A stretch of DNA of 64,000 bases from Halomonas sp. LBP4 (GTDB lineage: Bacteria > Pseudomonadota > Gammaproteobacteria > Pseudomonadales > Halomonadaceae). Positions 50,397 through 59,819 of the stretch are shown here, one piece after another. The notes under the pieces are model-generated. The model was not told where the DNA came from, ran no database searches, and was given only the letters and a program-made list of their open reading frames with translations. Positions within the stretch are counted from its first letter, which is position 1, and each line of letters begins with the position of its first letter. The translations under genes were made by a program, and so were the position numbers. Location: positions 571,403 through 635,402 of the forward strand of contig NZ_PDOG01000003.1 of the NCBI RefSeq assembly GCF_003202205.1, read 5' to 3'.

Positions 50397-51455
50397 ATGC
50401 TTCGCTTTGCTTTGGTCGGATGCGGTCGCATCACGGTTCGACACTCGGAACTGCTCGGCAAAGGGTTGGTGTCAGGCGCCAGCCTCGCCGCCGTTTGCGA
50501 TGTGAACGAACAGAAAGCCGCAGAGATTGGCGGCCGTTACAAGGTTCCGTACTACTGTGACATGCACGAGATGATGAGCCGAGAAGACGTCGACGTCGTC
50601 GTCGTGCTGACCGAGAGCGGCAACCATGCCAATCATGTCATCGACCTGGCGCCCTACCGAAGGCACATCGTGGTCGAGAAGCCAATGGCGCTTACGCTTC
50701 CCGATGCCGAGGCTATGATTCGTGCCTGCGATCTGAACGGCATCAAGCTTTTCGTAGTGAAACAGAACCGCTTCAATCTGCCGGTGCGCAAGCTGCGGGA
50801 GGCTCTGGAAGCGGGCCGCTTCGGGAAGCTGGTGATGGGTACTGTGCGCGTGCGCTGGTGCCGCCCGCAAGCCTATTACGATCAGGATGCGTGGCGCGGA
50901 ACTTGGGCGTTGGATGGCGGTGTGCTCACCAATCAGGCCAGCCACCATATCGATTTGCTGGAATGGATGATGGGCGAGGTCGAGAGCGTGTACGCGCTCA
51001 GCCATACTGCGCTGGTCGACATCGAAACGGAAGATACCGCCGTTGTCGCGCTGCGCTTCGCGAATGGAGCACTCGGGTTGGTTGAGGCCACTACGGCGAT
51101 ACGACCTAAAGACTTGGAAGGTTCGCTGTCAGTGTTGGGTGAGAAGGGTTCGGTCGAAATAGGGGGGTTCGCGGTCAATGAGATCAAGCATTGGAACTTC
51201 GTTGAGCCCAGCGAGGAGGATGAGGAAGTCCTGTCGAAATACTCGGTCAACCCCCCTAACGTGTATGGCTTCGGCCATAAGGAATACTACGAGCACGTCG
51301 TCGATTGCATCGTCAATGATACTCAGCAGTTGGTGGACGGCCTGGAGGGGCGCAAGAGTCTGGAGTTGATTACGGCGATCTATGAATCGGTGGAGACTGG
51401 AAAGGAAGTTCGCCTCCGCTTCCGTCCCATGCTGTGCAAGCTGGGACAGCGCTGA
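50397..51455 (+). CDS. wlbA: UDP-N-acetylglucosaminuronate-type 3-dehydrogenase (WlbA/WbpB-like)
   Basis: A 352-residue Gfo/Idh/MocA oxidoreductase. The N-terminal Rossmann fold has LRFALVGCGRITVRHSELLG, the conserved EKPMALTLPDAEAMI follows near residue 100, and GGVLTNQASHHIDLLEWMMG supplies the catalytic His region. Members in this context oxidise C3 of UDP-GlcNAcA before amination. The next two genes encode the matching acetyltransferase and aminotransferase. The ATG at 50397 is preceded by AGGGGAA. Confidence 0.85.
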   Translation: MLRFALVGCGRITVRHSELLGKGLVSGASLAAVCDVNEQKAAEIGGRYKVPYYCDMHEMMSREDVDVVVVLTESGNHANHVIDLAPYRRHIVVEKPMALTLPDAEAMIRACDLNGIKLFVVKQNRFNLPVRKLREALEAGRFGKLVMGTVRVRWCRPQAYYDQDAWRGTWALDGGVLTNQASHHIDLLEWMMGEVESVYALSHTALVDIETEDTAVVALRFANGALGLVEATTAIRPKDLEGSLSVLGEKGSVEIGGFAVNEIKHWNFVEPSEEDEEVLSKYSVNPPNVYGFGHKEYYEHVVDCIVNDTQQLVDGLEGRKSLELITAIYESVETGKEVRLRFRPMLCKLGQR

Positions 51456-51456
51456 T

Positions 51457-51939
51457 ATGGTTGAGCGTGATGGGCATTCGCCGCGCCGGCTCCAGGCCGG
51501 GATAGTGGACGTTCGATTCGGTCGAAACGTTACCTATGTCGAACCGGTAAACTTGTACGGCTGCAGCATTGGCGACGATACCTTTGTTGGCCCCTTTGTT
51601 GAAATACAGAGAGAAGTTCGGATTGGGGAGCGTTGCCGCATCCAGTCACACAGTTTCATCTGCGAACTTGTGGAAATCGGCAATGATTGCGTCGTGGCTC
51701 ATGGCGTTATGTTTATCAACGATACCTTCAGAACCGGTGGACCCGCTCGCGGCGACCGCTCGCGTTGGCGCAATACTCATATTGGTGACAGAGTGTCGAT
51801 CGGTAGCAATGCGACAATCATGCCGGTGACGATATGCGATGATGTCGTAATCGGCGCAGGCTCCGTCGTCATCCGAGATATAACGCAGCCGGGTATTTAC
51901 GCAGGCAATCCTGCGCGGCAGATAAGAGGCATGGAATGA
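51457..51939 (+). CDS. wlbB: Left-handed beta-helix N-acetyltransferase (WlbB/WbpD-like)
   Basis: A 160-residue hexapeptide-repeat acyltransferase (NVTYVEPVNLYGCSIGDDTF, RIGERCRIQSHSFICELVEI, VSIGSNATIMPVTICDDVVI, GAGSVVIRDI). In the diacetamido-sugar pathway WbpD/WlbB acetylates the 3-amino group. The start codon follows the upstream stop by one base and its stop overlaps the aminotransferase ATG, so the three genes are tightly coupled. Confidence 0.83.
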   Translation: MVERDGHSPRRLQAGIVDVRFGRNVTYVEPVNLYGCSIGDDTFVGPFVEIQREVRIGERCRIQSHSFICELVEIGNDCVVAHGVMFINDTFRTGGPARGDRSRWRNTHIGDRVSIGSNATIMPVTICDDVVIGAGSVVIRDITQPGIYAGNPARQIRGME

Positions 51940-53030
51940 CAAAGTTTCTTGACCTTCAGAAGCAGTATGGTGCTATAAAGAATGAAATTGACAATGCGAT
52001 TTCGTCCGTCATCACCGATTCTGCCTTCGTAGGCGGCAAGTACGTACAAGAGTTCGAAGTGGCGTTTGCCACTTATCAGCAGGCAGAGCATTGCATTGGC
52101 GTCGGCAACGGTACTGATGCGATTGAGATCCTGATCGAAGCGCTAGCCTTACCCTCAGGCAGCGAGATTATCGTGCCAGCCAATTCTTTCATCGCCAGCA
52201 GCGAAGCGGTATCGCGTACCGGACACCGTGTCGTATTCGCCGACGTTGACCCGCACACCTACACGCTGGACGTCGATGATGTGGCGAAGCGAATCACGGC
52301 CAAGACCGTCGCGATCATGGCCGTGCATCTGTACGGCCATCCCTGCGATATGGATGCTCTGGGCCGTCTGGCGGATGAGTATGGTCTTGCGATCATCGAA
52401 GATTGCGCGCAGGCACACGGCGCCGAGTACAAAGGGCGTCGAGTTGGCACTTTCGGCGCTGGCGGCACCTTTAGCTTCTATCCGGGTAAGAATTTGGGGG
52501 CCTATGGCGATGGCGGCGCTATCTTGACCAACGATGCCGAGCTTGCGCTACAGTGCCGGCGGATCGCCAATCACGGACGGACCAAGAAGTACGAGCATCT
52601 GTTCGAGGGGCGCAATAGTCGTCTCGATGGCCTGCAGGCCGCGATCCTGACTGTCAAGCTCAAGCATCTGGACTCCTGGATCGAGACGCGTGGGCGGGTA
52701 GCGGCACTTTATCTGGAGAAACTCCGTGAATTGCCGGGCCTGATCCTGCCGAGTCTGCCCAAAAAAGGACGGCATGCCTTCCACCTTTTCGTTGTCAGGA
52801 CTGAAGACCGGGATGCACTGGCTGCGCACTTGCATATGCAAGGCATCCAGACAGGGGTTCATTATCCGGTCGCGTTGCCGAAGTTGGCCGCCTATGCTTA
52901 TATTGGGCAGGCGGAAGAGCCCCTGCGGGCGAATTTTCTCGACAGCCAGTTGCTATCACTCCCTATGGGGGAGCACCTTGGTGATGACGATGTGCGGCAT
53001 GTAATCGATGCTGTGGTTTCGTTTTTTTAG
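51936..53030 (+). CDS. wlbC: DegT/DnrJ/EryC1 sugar aminotransferase (WlbC/WbpE-like)
   Basis: A 364-residue PLP-dependent aminotransferase. The internal-aldimine lysine lies in GTFSFYPGKNLGAYGDGGAI (residue ~185), and GVGNGTDAIEILIEAL and IEDCAQAHGAEYKGRRVGTF are typical of the family. With the preceding dehydrogenase and acetyltransferase it would form a 3-acetamido sugar nucleotide. The gene overlaps the previous one by four bases. It could alternatively serve a dTDP-3-amino sugar, but the WlbA-like partner argues for the UDP route. Confidence 0.87.
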   Translation: MTKFLDLQKQYGAIKNEIDNAISSVITDSAFVGGKYVQEFEVAFATYQQAEHCIGVGNGTDAIEILIEALALPSGSEIIVPANSFIASSEAVSRTGHRVVFADVDPHTYTLDVDDVAKRITAKTVAIMAVHLYGHPCDMDALGRLADEYGLAIIEDCAQAHGAEYKGRRVGTFGAGGTFSFYPGKNLGAYGDGGAILTNDAELALQCRRIANHGRTKKYEHLFEGRNSRLDGLQAAILTVKLKHLDSWIETRGRVAALYLEKLRELPGLILPSLPKKGRHAFHLFVVRTEDRDALAAHLHMQGIQTGVHYPVALPKLAAYAYIGQAEEPLRANFLDSQLLSLPMGEHLGDDDVRHVIDAVVSFF

Positions 53031-53145
53031 TACTACTGTGTCACAAACTCGTCGTTTCCTGCCACTAACTATATGCTGAAATGGCCGAAGCCCAGCAGGA
53101 CCAGGTCATTACGGCACTCAGAATCTTCTCGATTGGACAATCCTG

Positions 53146-54060
53146 ATGACAATATATGGTTATCCAAATGTGGGGCGTTTTGGTCTCGGCCATTCACTGT
53201 TGGCTTGGGCACGTTGCACTGTCTGGTGCAGGGAAAATGATGCCACAATGCTGGGTCCAGTCTGGTTGCGCCCGCGGGTTGGCCCCTACCTGCGAAGAGA
53301 GCGGGACAAGCGAGAATATTTCCGCCTGTTTACCAATGCCCCCTATCCGAGCATGTTGAAAAGGGCAGCGGTGCTGGCCACCGCCACAAAGATTAAGGCC
53401 GAGGATGTTGCACCGGGCAGCTTGCCGAGAAACGGCCAAAGCAAAACCGTTGTAGTGTTTCAAAACTCCTATGCCAATAATTTCGAGAAGCATTTCCACG
53501 AAATCATTGGTCACGGAGCCATGTTGAGAGATGCTCTTCACGCCATGACGCGTGAGAAATACTCACCGAGAGGCTCTTTCACCGAGCCATTTGTTGCCAT
53601 TCATGTCCGATTGGGGGATTTTCAGTCCTATAATTCCAAAGCTGTTGAGGATGGAAGGCACAATCATCGCTTACCCCTTAACTGGTACGGAGAGGCTCTT
53701 TGCGCCTTGCGAACGGCACTCGGAACAGATGTACCCGCCGTTGTTTATTCCGATGGTCACGACCATGAACTCGCTCCTCTTTTGGCCTTGCCGAATGTGC
53801 AACGGGCAGCGGATGGTGTGGCAATAACGCATATGCTAGAAATGACACATGCGGTTGCGTTGATTGCGGCAGGCTCAGGGTTCAGCTTCTGGTCGGCGTT
53901 TCTTGGTGAGGTGCCACGCGTTGTCTTTCCGGGCCAAGACTTCGGTGCAGCGCAGGTTCGTTTGCCGACCTATGTCTTGGGAAAGGAGCGGCAGCCTATT
54001 CCACATGATTTTTGCGAAGCAGTTAAAGCCCGTCTTGCGACCAAGCGCTACGACACGTGA
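53146..54060 (+). CDS. Glycosyltransferase of the GT11/fucosyltransferase-like type
   Basis: A 304-residue cytoplasmic protein. The HxRxGD motif IHVRLGDFQ near residue 165, and the later DGVAITHMLEMTHAVALIAA with SGFSFWSAFLG, resemble motifs I-III of alpha-1,2- and related fucosyltransferases. The donor and acceptor are unknown. It lies between the amino-sugar genes and the polymerase and probably adds one residue of the repeat unit. Its stop overlaps a GTG that could start the next gene. Confidence 0.65.
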   Translation: MTIYGYPNVGRFGLGHSLLAWARCTVWCRENDATMLGPVWLRPRVGPYLRRERDKREYFRLFTNAPYPSMLKRAAVLATATKIKAEDVAPGSLPRNGQSKTVVVFQNSYANNFEKHFHEIIGHGAMLRDALHAMTREKYSPRGSFTEPFVAIHVRLGDFQSYNSKAVEDGRHNHRLPLNWYGEALCALRTALGTDVPAVVYSDGHDHELAPLLALPNVQRAADGVAITHMLEMTHAVALIAAGSGFSFWSAFLGEVPRVVFPGQDFGAAQVRLPTYVLGKERQPIPHDFCEAVKARLATKRYDT

Positions 54061-54065
54061 TTGAC

Positions 54066-55400
54066 ATGAAGTTACGAATAGTATGTCTAGTGCTAACGGC
54101 GTTATACATCACCTTCTTCCATTATATCTATATCACTTGGGGAGTGAGGTATTGGAATCTTGGGTTGACGTTTGACCCAGTTCTGGGTCTCTCGTTTTTG
54201 GGCGTTTTTCTTAGTCTTATTTATGTGTTTCTAACATCGACTAGTCTAAAAAATATCGGCGCATTTATCGTCGAAGCGCATTTTATTATCATTATTTTGC
54301 CGGCAATGTTAGTCTTACCGATGCAAGATTATCCGCCGAAGCAACGCTTAACATTGATGCTGAGTTTGTTCTTTGGACAGCTCATTCTGAAGGCCATTTC
54401 CCGGCTGCGAATTGGCACAGTCACTATAACCAAAGATTCGAATCTAAACTCAAAAGTAATGCGTAATTTCGTTCTGGGTTTAACTTTTGCGCTTTTGATT
54501 TATTTGATTGTCGCATATTTTCCTTATATGAAATTGCATGCGCTGGATGACGTTCATTCCTACAGGGCCCAAGTTTCACAGGCCGTATCAGCACCTTTAA
54601 TTGGTTATGTGCTAGGATTCTTGCAAATCACCGCTGCGCCGGTGTTGCTTTCAATAGGGATTTTCACACGACGACGGTTTCTGGTAGCAGTGGCGATCGC
54701 GATTTCCTTAATCATCTATATGGCGGTGGGCGCCAAAATTGCCTTGGCTCAAATCCTGTTGACTATGGCATTTGCAGTCATTACAAGACAGTCAAAAACT
54801 CTCACCATACTGCCCCTTTATGTGATGTTTACCGTGCTACTTGCCGTTAATGCGATCATTATCGCTTTGGGCGCTGCTGAAAGAGGTGTAGGACTTGAAG
54901 CATCTGCAGTCATTTTTATGCGGTCATTTGCCCTTCAATCAGCTCAGATAGGGATCTATTACGACTTCTTTTTGGAACATGTGAATACCTATTATTCGCA
55001 CCTGAATATTTTTAGATTGATCTTGGATTATCCGTATCAAGACTCTCTGGGGATCACGATAGGTAACTTCATGGGGGCGGGTGGAAAAATGAACGCCAAT
55101 GCAGGGTTCTGGGCAACAGACGGTCTAGCCGCAGCGGATATTACCGGTCTTTTCATCATTGCCGTCATCTTTGGGGTGGTCATCGTTTATATGAAATTCT
55201 TGCTGCCGCCTTCTATGACTCCAGTCGCGGCCTGCGCTACCCTTCCTTTCCTGATGGCATGTGCAAATGGGTCGTTATTTACAAATTTGTTGAGCGGTGG
55301 TGGAATCTTTCTGATGCTGTGGGTGCGCTTCCTGTTGAAGCCCAGTTTAAGTGAAAATGGTGATTCTGCTACTACTACGGGTAAAACGGTAGATGCGTGA
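54066..55400 (+). CDS. wzy: O-antigen polymerase-like membrane protein
   Basis: A 444-residue protein with about eleven hydrophobic segments and a larger periplasmic loop (about residues 280-350: FFLEHVNTYYSHLNIFRLIL, DYPYQDSLGITIGNFMG). Wzy polymerases have little sequence conservation, so this call rests on topology and on its neighbours: a flippase just after it and glycosyltransferases on both sides. ATG 54066 is used; GTG 54057 is alternative. Codon use is clearly more AT-rich than in the backbone. Confidence 0.7.
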   Translation: MKLRIVCLVLTALYITFFHYIYITWGVRYWNLGLTFDPVLGLSFLGVFLSLIYVFLTSTSLKNIGAFIVEAHFIIIILPAMLVLPMQDYPPKQRLTLMLSLFFGQLILKAISRLRIGTVTITKDSNLNSKVMRNFVLGLTFALLIYLIVAYFPYMKLHALDDVHSYRAQVSQAVSAPLIGYVLGFLQITAAPVLLSIGIFTRRRFLVAVAIAISLIIYMAVGAKIALAQILLTMAFAVITRQSKTLTILPLYVMFTVLLAVNAIIIALGAAERGVGLEASAVIFMRSFALQSAQIGIYYDFFLEHVNTYYSHLNIFRLILDYPYQDSLGITIGNFMGAGGKMNANAGFWATDGLAAADITGLFIIAVIFGVVIVYMKFLLPPSMTPVAACATLPFLMACANGSLFTNLLSGGGIFLMLWVRFLLKPSLSENGDSATTTGKTVDA

Positions 55401-56667
55401 TGGTGGTTTTACTAATTTCATGATGGTAAAGTCGACCGCGATCGTCCTTTCTGGAGCACTTCTGGCACAACTGATAGGATTTGTCTCCATACCAATTCTA
55501 TCTCGAGTTTTCACGCCGGCTGAGATGGGAATATTCCAGATCGCATCGGCTGCGATGGCCACAACCTTGCCACTGAGCACGCTCAAATATGAATTCGCTA
55601 TTCTGAGGGTGAAAGCCAATTGGCAGGTGGCTGCATTACTTTATACCTGTATTGTGATGACGGTTTGCATGGCAGTCATTGTGCCCTCGGTCGGTCATTT
55701 ATGGCGTAGTCTGGGTGGTCCGTTAGATAATATCTGGACAAGCTGGATGCTATTCGCGATGCTGACCGGCGGAGGTATTTTTCAAGCGGTTTGGCAGGTG
55801 GCGGTACGAGAAAGCCGTTATACACGAATGGCATTGGCTAAACCCCTTCAGGCTCTAGTGTTCAACCTTTTCTCAATTGTTGGAGGGTTTTCTAGTGCCG
55901 CCGGTGCCGTCATTCTGGTACTTGGTGATATGTTGAGTCGAATCGCTTCGAGCGCCGTCGCTTTGAGGAAGTGCGATATTTGGCCCGAGCGTATTACATC
56001 GCACCTTAATATTCGCAGACTGCGTTTATTGCTTTGGCGTCACCGGAAATATCCCTTTTTCTCCGTGCCAAGTGGGATCATAGGGGCTTTCGCAGCCTCG
56101 CTCCCAGTGTTTTGGCTTGGAGCTATGTATTCTGATGAAGTGGTAGGTCAGTTTGGGATGGCCTGGCGTACTGTTTTTATGCCAGCAACCATGATAACTT
56201 TAGCCATTAGTCAAGTCGTGAATGGGCGTCTTTCGATTATCGTCCGCCAGAACAGTATGCATGTTGGGTCATATATTATGAAAGTCGCTTTTACCGTGAC
56301 CGCATATGCGACTCTGCCTATTCTGTCACTGCTGATATGGGGAGAATCAGCGCTTATGCTGCTTCTAGGCCCAGAATGGGATATGGCCGGGAAGATGCTG
56401 AATGCAATGGTGCCGCTGCTTTTTTCGGTTGTTTTAGGTGGTCCTATCGGTATGACCTTAGTCGTGATCGGCCGGCCGGATCTTCAGCTTTACTGGGATC
56501 TTTCAAGGCTTTTTCTTTTGGTAGCGGTCTTCTCCGTTTGTGTGTCTGTATCTATAAATCCTGTCTTTTTCGTACTGGGATATAGTATGGCAATGCTAAT
56601 GGCCAGCGTCTGCTTTCTAGCCCTCTCGGTTTGGGCCTCACACAAGAGCTATGCACCAGCATCATGA
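55393..56667 (+). CDS. wzx: Polysaccharide flippase (Wzx-like)
   Basis: A 424-residue membrane protein with around a dozen hydrophobic segments, including the characteristic flippase start STAIVLSGALLAQLIGFVSI, PILSRVFTPAEMGIFQIASA and PLSTLKYEFAILR. It would move lipid-linked repeat units across the inner membrane. It overlaps the polymerase stop by eight bases. ATGs at 55420 and 55423 are possible alternative starts, since no ribosome site is evident for the first. Confidence 0.85.
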   Translation: MRDGGFTNFMMVKSTAIVLSGALLAQLIGFVSIPILSRVFTPAEMGIFQIASAAMATTLPLSTLKYEFAILRVKANWQVAALLYTCIVMTVCMAVIVPSVGHLWRSLGGPLDNIWTSWMLFAMLTGGGIFQAVWQVAVRESRYTRMALAKPLQALVFNLFSIVGGFSSAAGAVILVLGDMLSRIASSAVALRKCDIWPERITSHLNIRRLRLLLWRHRKYPFFSVPSGIIGAFAASLPVFWLGAMYSDEVVGQFGMAWRTVFMPATMITLAISQVVNGRLSIIVRQNSMHVGSYIMKVAFTVTAYATLPILSLLIWGESALMLLLGPEWDMAGKMLNAMVPLLFSVVLGGPIGMTLVVIGRPDLQLYWDLSRLFLLVAVFSVCVSVSINPVFFVLGYSMAMLMASVCFLALSVWASHKSYAPAS

Positions 56668-57785
56668 GTCTACGTGTCTTCCAGGTTGGAAACATTTATG
56701 GAGCACATCTTGCGCGGCTGAAATGTCGGCTGGATAGTCTCGAACAGTTTGAAGCGGTTCACAAGACCATTTTGAACGATATACCGCAGACGTTGCTTTT
56801 GGCTCCGGCTATTGAAGGCAGTAGCGAATATTTTTTGTGTTTTCCCCAATATGAGCGCGGGTTGAGGCTATGGGCGCGGGAACAGGGGATGCCGGAAAAG
56901 GTGAGCTCTGAGGATATCTTACTTGCCCAAATCGAGCATCACCGATCAGAGGTATTTTACACAATCAATGCTTCACGGCATTCCAAGGCATTTTTGCAGC
57001 GTATGCCAGGCTCGGTGCGTCTCAAGGTTGCTTGGTTGGGGTCACGAATCGTGGGTGATGCCTTCCCCTTGTTTGATGCGATCGTCTCGAATTTTCCGAG
57101 CCTAAATGCGATTCATTCGGCACAAGGGTTGAACACCCATTACCTGGCTCCCTCCTATGAGACGCAGACGGATTGCTTCTTCGACGAGAGCGCTACCCGG
57201 CCGATCGATATTTTCTTCGCTGGCACTTATTCACGGCACCATAGGAATCGTGCCCGTCTCATTGAGTCCGTCGCCAAATGGGCACTTTTCCGGAATGTTG
57301 AGACCCGGTTTCATCTTTTAAATTCGCGCTACACAACCTTGGCCGAATGGACACCCTTAGGTTGGATACCGCCCTTCCGGGATGTGCGCCGACCGCAGTC
57401 CGTGAGACGTGTCGCACGTCCGCCGATTTTCGGGGCAGAGATGTTTCGACAGCTTTGTTCAACCAAGGTGGTTATCAACATGGCTATTGACATTGCGGGT
57501 CAGGATCGAGGTAATATGCGGTGTTTTGAAGCCGTCTCTGCCGGCGTAACAATGATTTCGGATGATGGGGTTTTTCCTGAAGGATTTGAAAGCGGCGTTA
57601 CTCATCTTGTTTATAAAGATATAGAGGGCGCGTTAGTGCACTTGGAGGCTTGTATGGCTTCCCCAGAGAAGTATCAGGTCTTGGGCCAGACAGGGGCGCG
57701 AATGCTGCGCGAGAGATACAGTAAGGCAAAGCAATGGACTGAGTTTGTTGCCTTGTGCGACCGATTGTATGGTTCGTTGTGTTGA
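56664..57785 (+). CDS. Glycosyltransferase with CgeB-like C-terminal domain
   Basis: A 373-residue protein. The C-terminal half has a GT-B-type nucleotide-sugar region (CSTKVVINMAIDIAGQDRGN, MRCFEAVSAGVTMISDDGVF, GARMLRERYSKAKQW) as in CgeB/Glyco_trans_1_2 proteins; the N-terminal half starts SLRVFQVGNIYGAHLARLKC. The start overlaps the flippase stop (ATGA). The sugar specificity is unknown. It closes the first block of the cluster; an IS fragment follows. Confidence 0.7.
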   Translation: MSLRVFQVGNIYGAHLARLKCRLDSLEQFEAVHKTILNDIPQTLLLAPAIEGSSEYFLCFPQYERGLRLWAREQGMPEKVSSEDILLAQIEHHRSEVFYTINASRHSKAFLQRMPGSVRLKVAWLGSRIVGDAFPLFDAIVSNFPSLNAIHSAQGLNTHYLAPSYETQTDCFFDESATRPIDIFFAGTYSRHHRNRARLIESVAKWALFRNVETRFHLLNSRYTTLAEWTPLGWIPPFRDVRRPQSVRRVARPPIFGAEMFRQLCSTKVVINMAIDIAGQDRGNMRCFEAVSAGVTMISDDGVFPEGFESGVTHLVYKDIEGALVHLEACMASPEKYQVLGQTGARMLRERYSKAKQWTEFVALCDRLYGSLC

Positions 57786-57885
57786 TTGTGGTAAAAGATA
57801 TGCACATTTTTCCCGTGACATCATCGTCGCATCACGCTTGTAGTGCCAATTTTGACAACGCGTTTCCAGGCTAATCAGTGGATTA

Positions 57886-58022
57886 CGCTTCTATCTGTCG
57901 AATTCGGGGGCCTTGGTAAAAGTCTGCTCGATATTGAAGCAGTCGACCGTGACCTCGGCACTGGGCAGGTGTTCAGCAACGCCACTCAGGAAGGCCTGGG
58001 ACATGTCACAGACCACCGTTGG
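57886..58022 (-). pseudogene. ISL3-family transposase fragment
   Basis: On the minus strand the stretch encodes VVCDMSQAFLSGVAEHLPSA and EVTVDCFNIEQTFTKA, the DDE-proximal part of an ISL3 transposase. Both ends are missing. It separates the glycosyltransferase from the ddh operon. Confidence 0.7.
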
Positions 58023-58036
58023 TAAAGCATAAAGCT

Positions 58037-59047
58037 ATGAATTTTGTAAAGTTAAAAAATGGCAAAAAATTTGAATCTTTTGCCGATAAGTCGATTCTTG
58101 ATGCTGCGCTTCAGCAGAATATTATTCTGGAGTATAGTTGCCGTACCGGGCGCTGCGGTGTGTGCAAGACTAAAACATTGCAAGGTAAAACAAAGTTATT
58201 GCAGCCTGAAGAATCGCTTACGAATAAGGACCGATCTGCCGGGAATATTTTGACCTGTTGCCGTAGCGCTGAAAGCGATCTTGTGTTAGAAGCAGAAGAC
58301 TTGGGTATTCTGGATAATTATCCAGCAAGGATTTTTCCTTGTCGCATTGACAGTCTTAGGAAAATGACTTCGAATGTGATGGAAGTCATTTTACGTCTTC
58401 CTCCTACACAACCAATTCATTACCTGCCGGGCCAGTATGTTGACGTAATTGGGAAAGGCGGGGTTCGGAGGAGTTACTCTATAGCCAACTCTCCTCGTGA
58501 TGACGGTCGCATCACACTCTTCATAAAGAAAGTAAAAGGTGGAGAGATGAGTCACTATTGGTTTAATGAAGCTAAGGTAAACGACCTACTTCGTCTGGAA
58601 GGCCCACTTGGCACATTCTTTTTTCGGGAGGATGCTCCAGGAACAGTTGTAATGCTTGCCACTGGAACGGGCATTGCCCCGGTCAAAGCTTTGTTGGAAC
58701 AATTGGATTCAAATCCAGTCCTCATTGAAGGACGTCGTATTGTTGTTATCTGGGGTAATCGCGTCGAACAAGATATTTTTTGGGAACATAAATTTGGGCG
58801 ATTGGATTTTAGTTATATTCCAGTGCTTTCTAAAGCGAGCAAAAGCTGGAGAGGAGCCCGTGGATATGTTCAGGGAGTGCTTCTGCAAAGTGAAATGAAG
58901 TTGGAGGACGTCGCAGTTTATGCCTGTGGTTCGGAAGAAATGATCAATTCGGCAAAAACCGAATTGATCCAATCAGGCCTATTTCCACATCACTTCCATT
59001 CTGATGCATTCGTAAGTTCTAACCAAGTGAAAGGTAACCGAGCATGA
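58037..59047 (+). CDS. ddhD: CDP-6-deoxy-L-threo-D-glycero-4-hexulose-3-dehydrase reductase
   Basis: A 336-residue iron-sulfur flavoprotein that passes electrons from NADH to DdhC (E1) in 3,6-dideoxyhexose synthesis. The N-terminal plant-type [2Fe-2S] domain has EYSCRTGRCGVCKTKTLQGK with a fourth Cys in NILTCCRSAE, followed by FAD- and NAD-binding domains (RRSYSIANSPRDDG, MLATGTGIAPVKALLEQL, YACGSEEMINSAK). ATG 58037 is chosen. Its stop overlaps ddhA by four bases. Order ddhD-A-B-C is the same as in enteric 3,6-dideoxyhexose loci. Confidence 0.92.
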   Translation: MNFVKLKNGKKFESFADKSILDAALQQNIILEYSCRTGRCGVCKTKTLQGKTKLLQPEESLTNKDRSAGNILTCCRSAESDLVLEAEDLGILDNYPARIFPCRIDSLRKMTSNVMEVILRLPPTQPIHYLPGQYVDVIGKGGVRRSYSIANSPRDDGRITLFIKKVKGGEMSHYWFNEAKVNDLLRLEGPLGTFFFREDAPGTVVMLATGTGIAPVKALLEQLDSNPVLIEGRRIVVIWGNRVEQDIFWEHKFGRLDFSYIPVLSKASKSWRGARGYVQGVLLQSEMKLEDVAVYACGSEEMINSAKTELIQSGLFPHHFHSDAFVSSNQVKGNRA

Positions 59048-59817
59048 AAGCTGTCATTCTGGCCGGGGGGCTAGGCACAAGGTTAAGCGAAGAAACATCG
59101 ACTCGCCCTAAACCCATGGTAGAGATCGGTGGTAAGCCGATTCTCTGGCACATCATGAAGATGTACTCAGCACATGGCATCAATGACTTTGTCATTTGCT
59201 GCGGGTACAAGGGGTACGTGATCAAGGAGTATTTTGCCAACTATTTTCTGCACATGTCCGATGTCAGCTTCAATATGCGTGACAATACCATGGAGGTTCA
59301 CGACAAACGCGCCGAACCCTGGAATGTCACGCTGGTGGATACCGGTGAAGACTCCATGACAGGCGGCCGGCTGCTGCGTGTGGCCGACTATATCAAGCAC
59401 GAAGAGGCCTTCTGCTTCACCTATGGTGACGGGGTGGGGGATATCAACATCGCCGAGACTGTTGATTTTCACCGTACCCATGGCAAGGTGGCCACCCTGA
59501 CATCCACCTATCCGCCGGGACGCTTCGGGGCGTTGGACATTCGCCAGCGCCAGGTCATGAGCTTCAAGGAAAAGCCCAAGGGCGACGGTGCCATGATCAA
59601 TGGTGGCTTCTTCGTCCTGTCTCCGCGTGTGCTGGATTACCTCGGGGACGACAAGACGGTCTGGGAGCAAGCCCCCCTGATGAACCTGGCCGCCGACGGT
59701 GAGCTGATGGCGTACGAGCACGATGGCTTCTGGCAGCCGATGGATACGCTTCGCGACAAGAACCACCTCGAGGCGTTGTGGGACAGCGGTAACGCGCCTT
59801 GGAAGCAATGGGATTGA
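59044..59817 (+). CDS. rfbF: Glucose-1-phosphate cytidylyltransferase
   Basis: A 257-residue nucleotidyltransferase that makes CDP-glucose (DdhA/RfbF). Seen are MKAVILAGGLGTRLSEETST, RPKPMVEIGGKPILWHIMK and the catalytic Asp region CFTYGDGVGDINIAETVDFH, plus SFKEKPKGDGAMINGGFFV. It starts within the ddhD stop (ATGA), and its end overlaps or abuts the ddhB start. It supplies the first activated sugar of the dideoxyhexose route. Confidence 0.96.
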   Translation: MKAVILAGGLGTRLSEETSTRPKPMVEIGGKPILWHIMKMYSAHGINDFVICCGYKGYVIKEYFANYFLHMSDVSFNMRDNTMEVHDKRAEPWNVTLVDTGEDSMTGGRLLRVADYIKHEEAFCFTYGDGVGDINIAETVDFHRTHGKVATLTSTYPPGRFGALDIRQRQVMSFKEKPKGDGAMINGGFFVLSPRVLDYLGDDKTVWEQAPLMNLAADGELMAYEHDGFWQPMDTLRDKNHLEALWDSGNAPWKQWD

Positions 59818-59819
59818 GC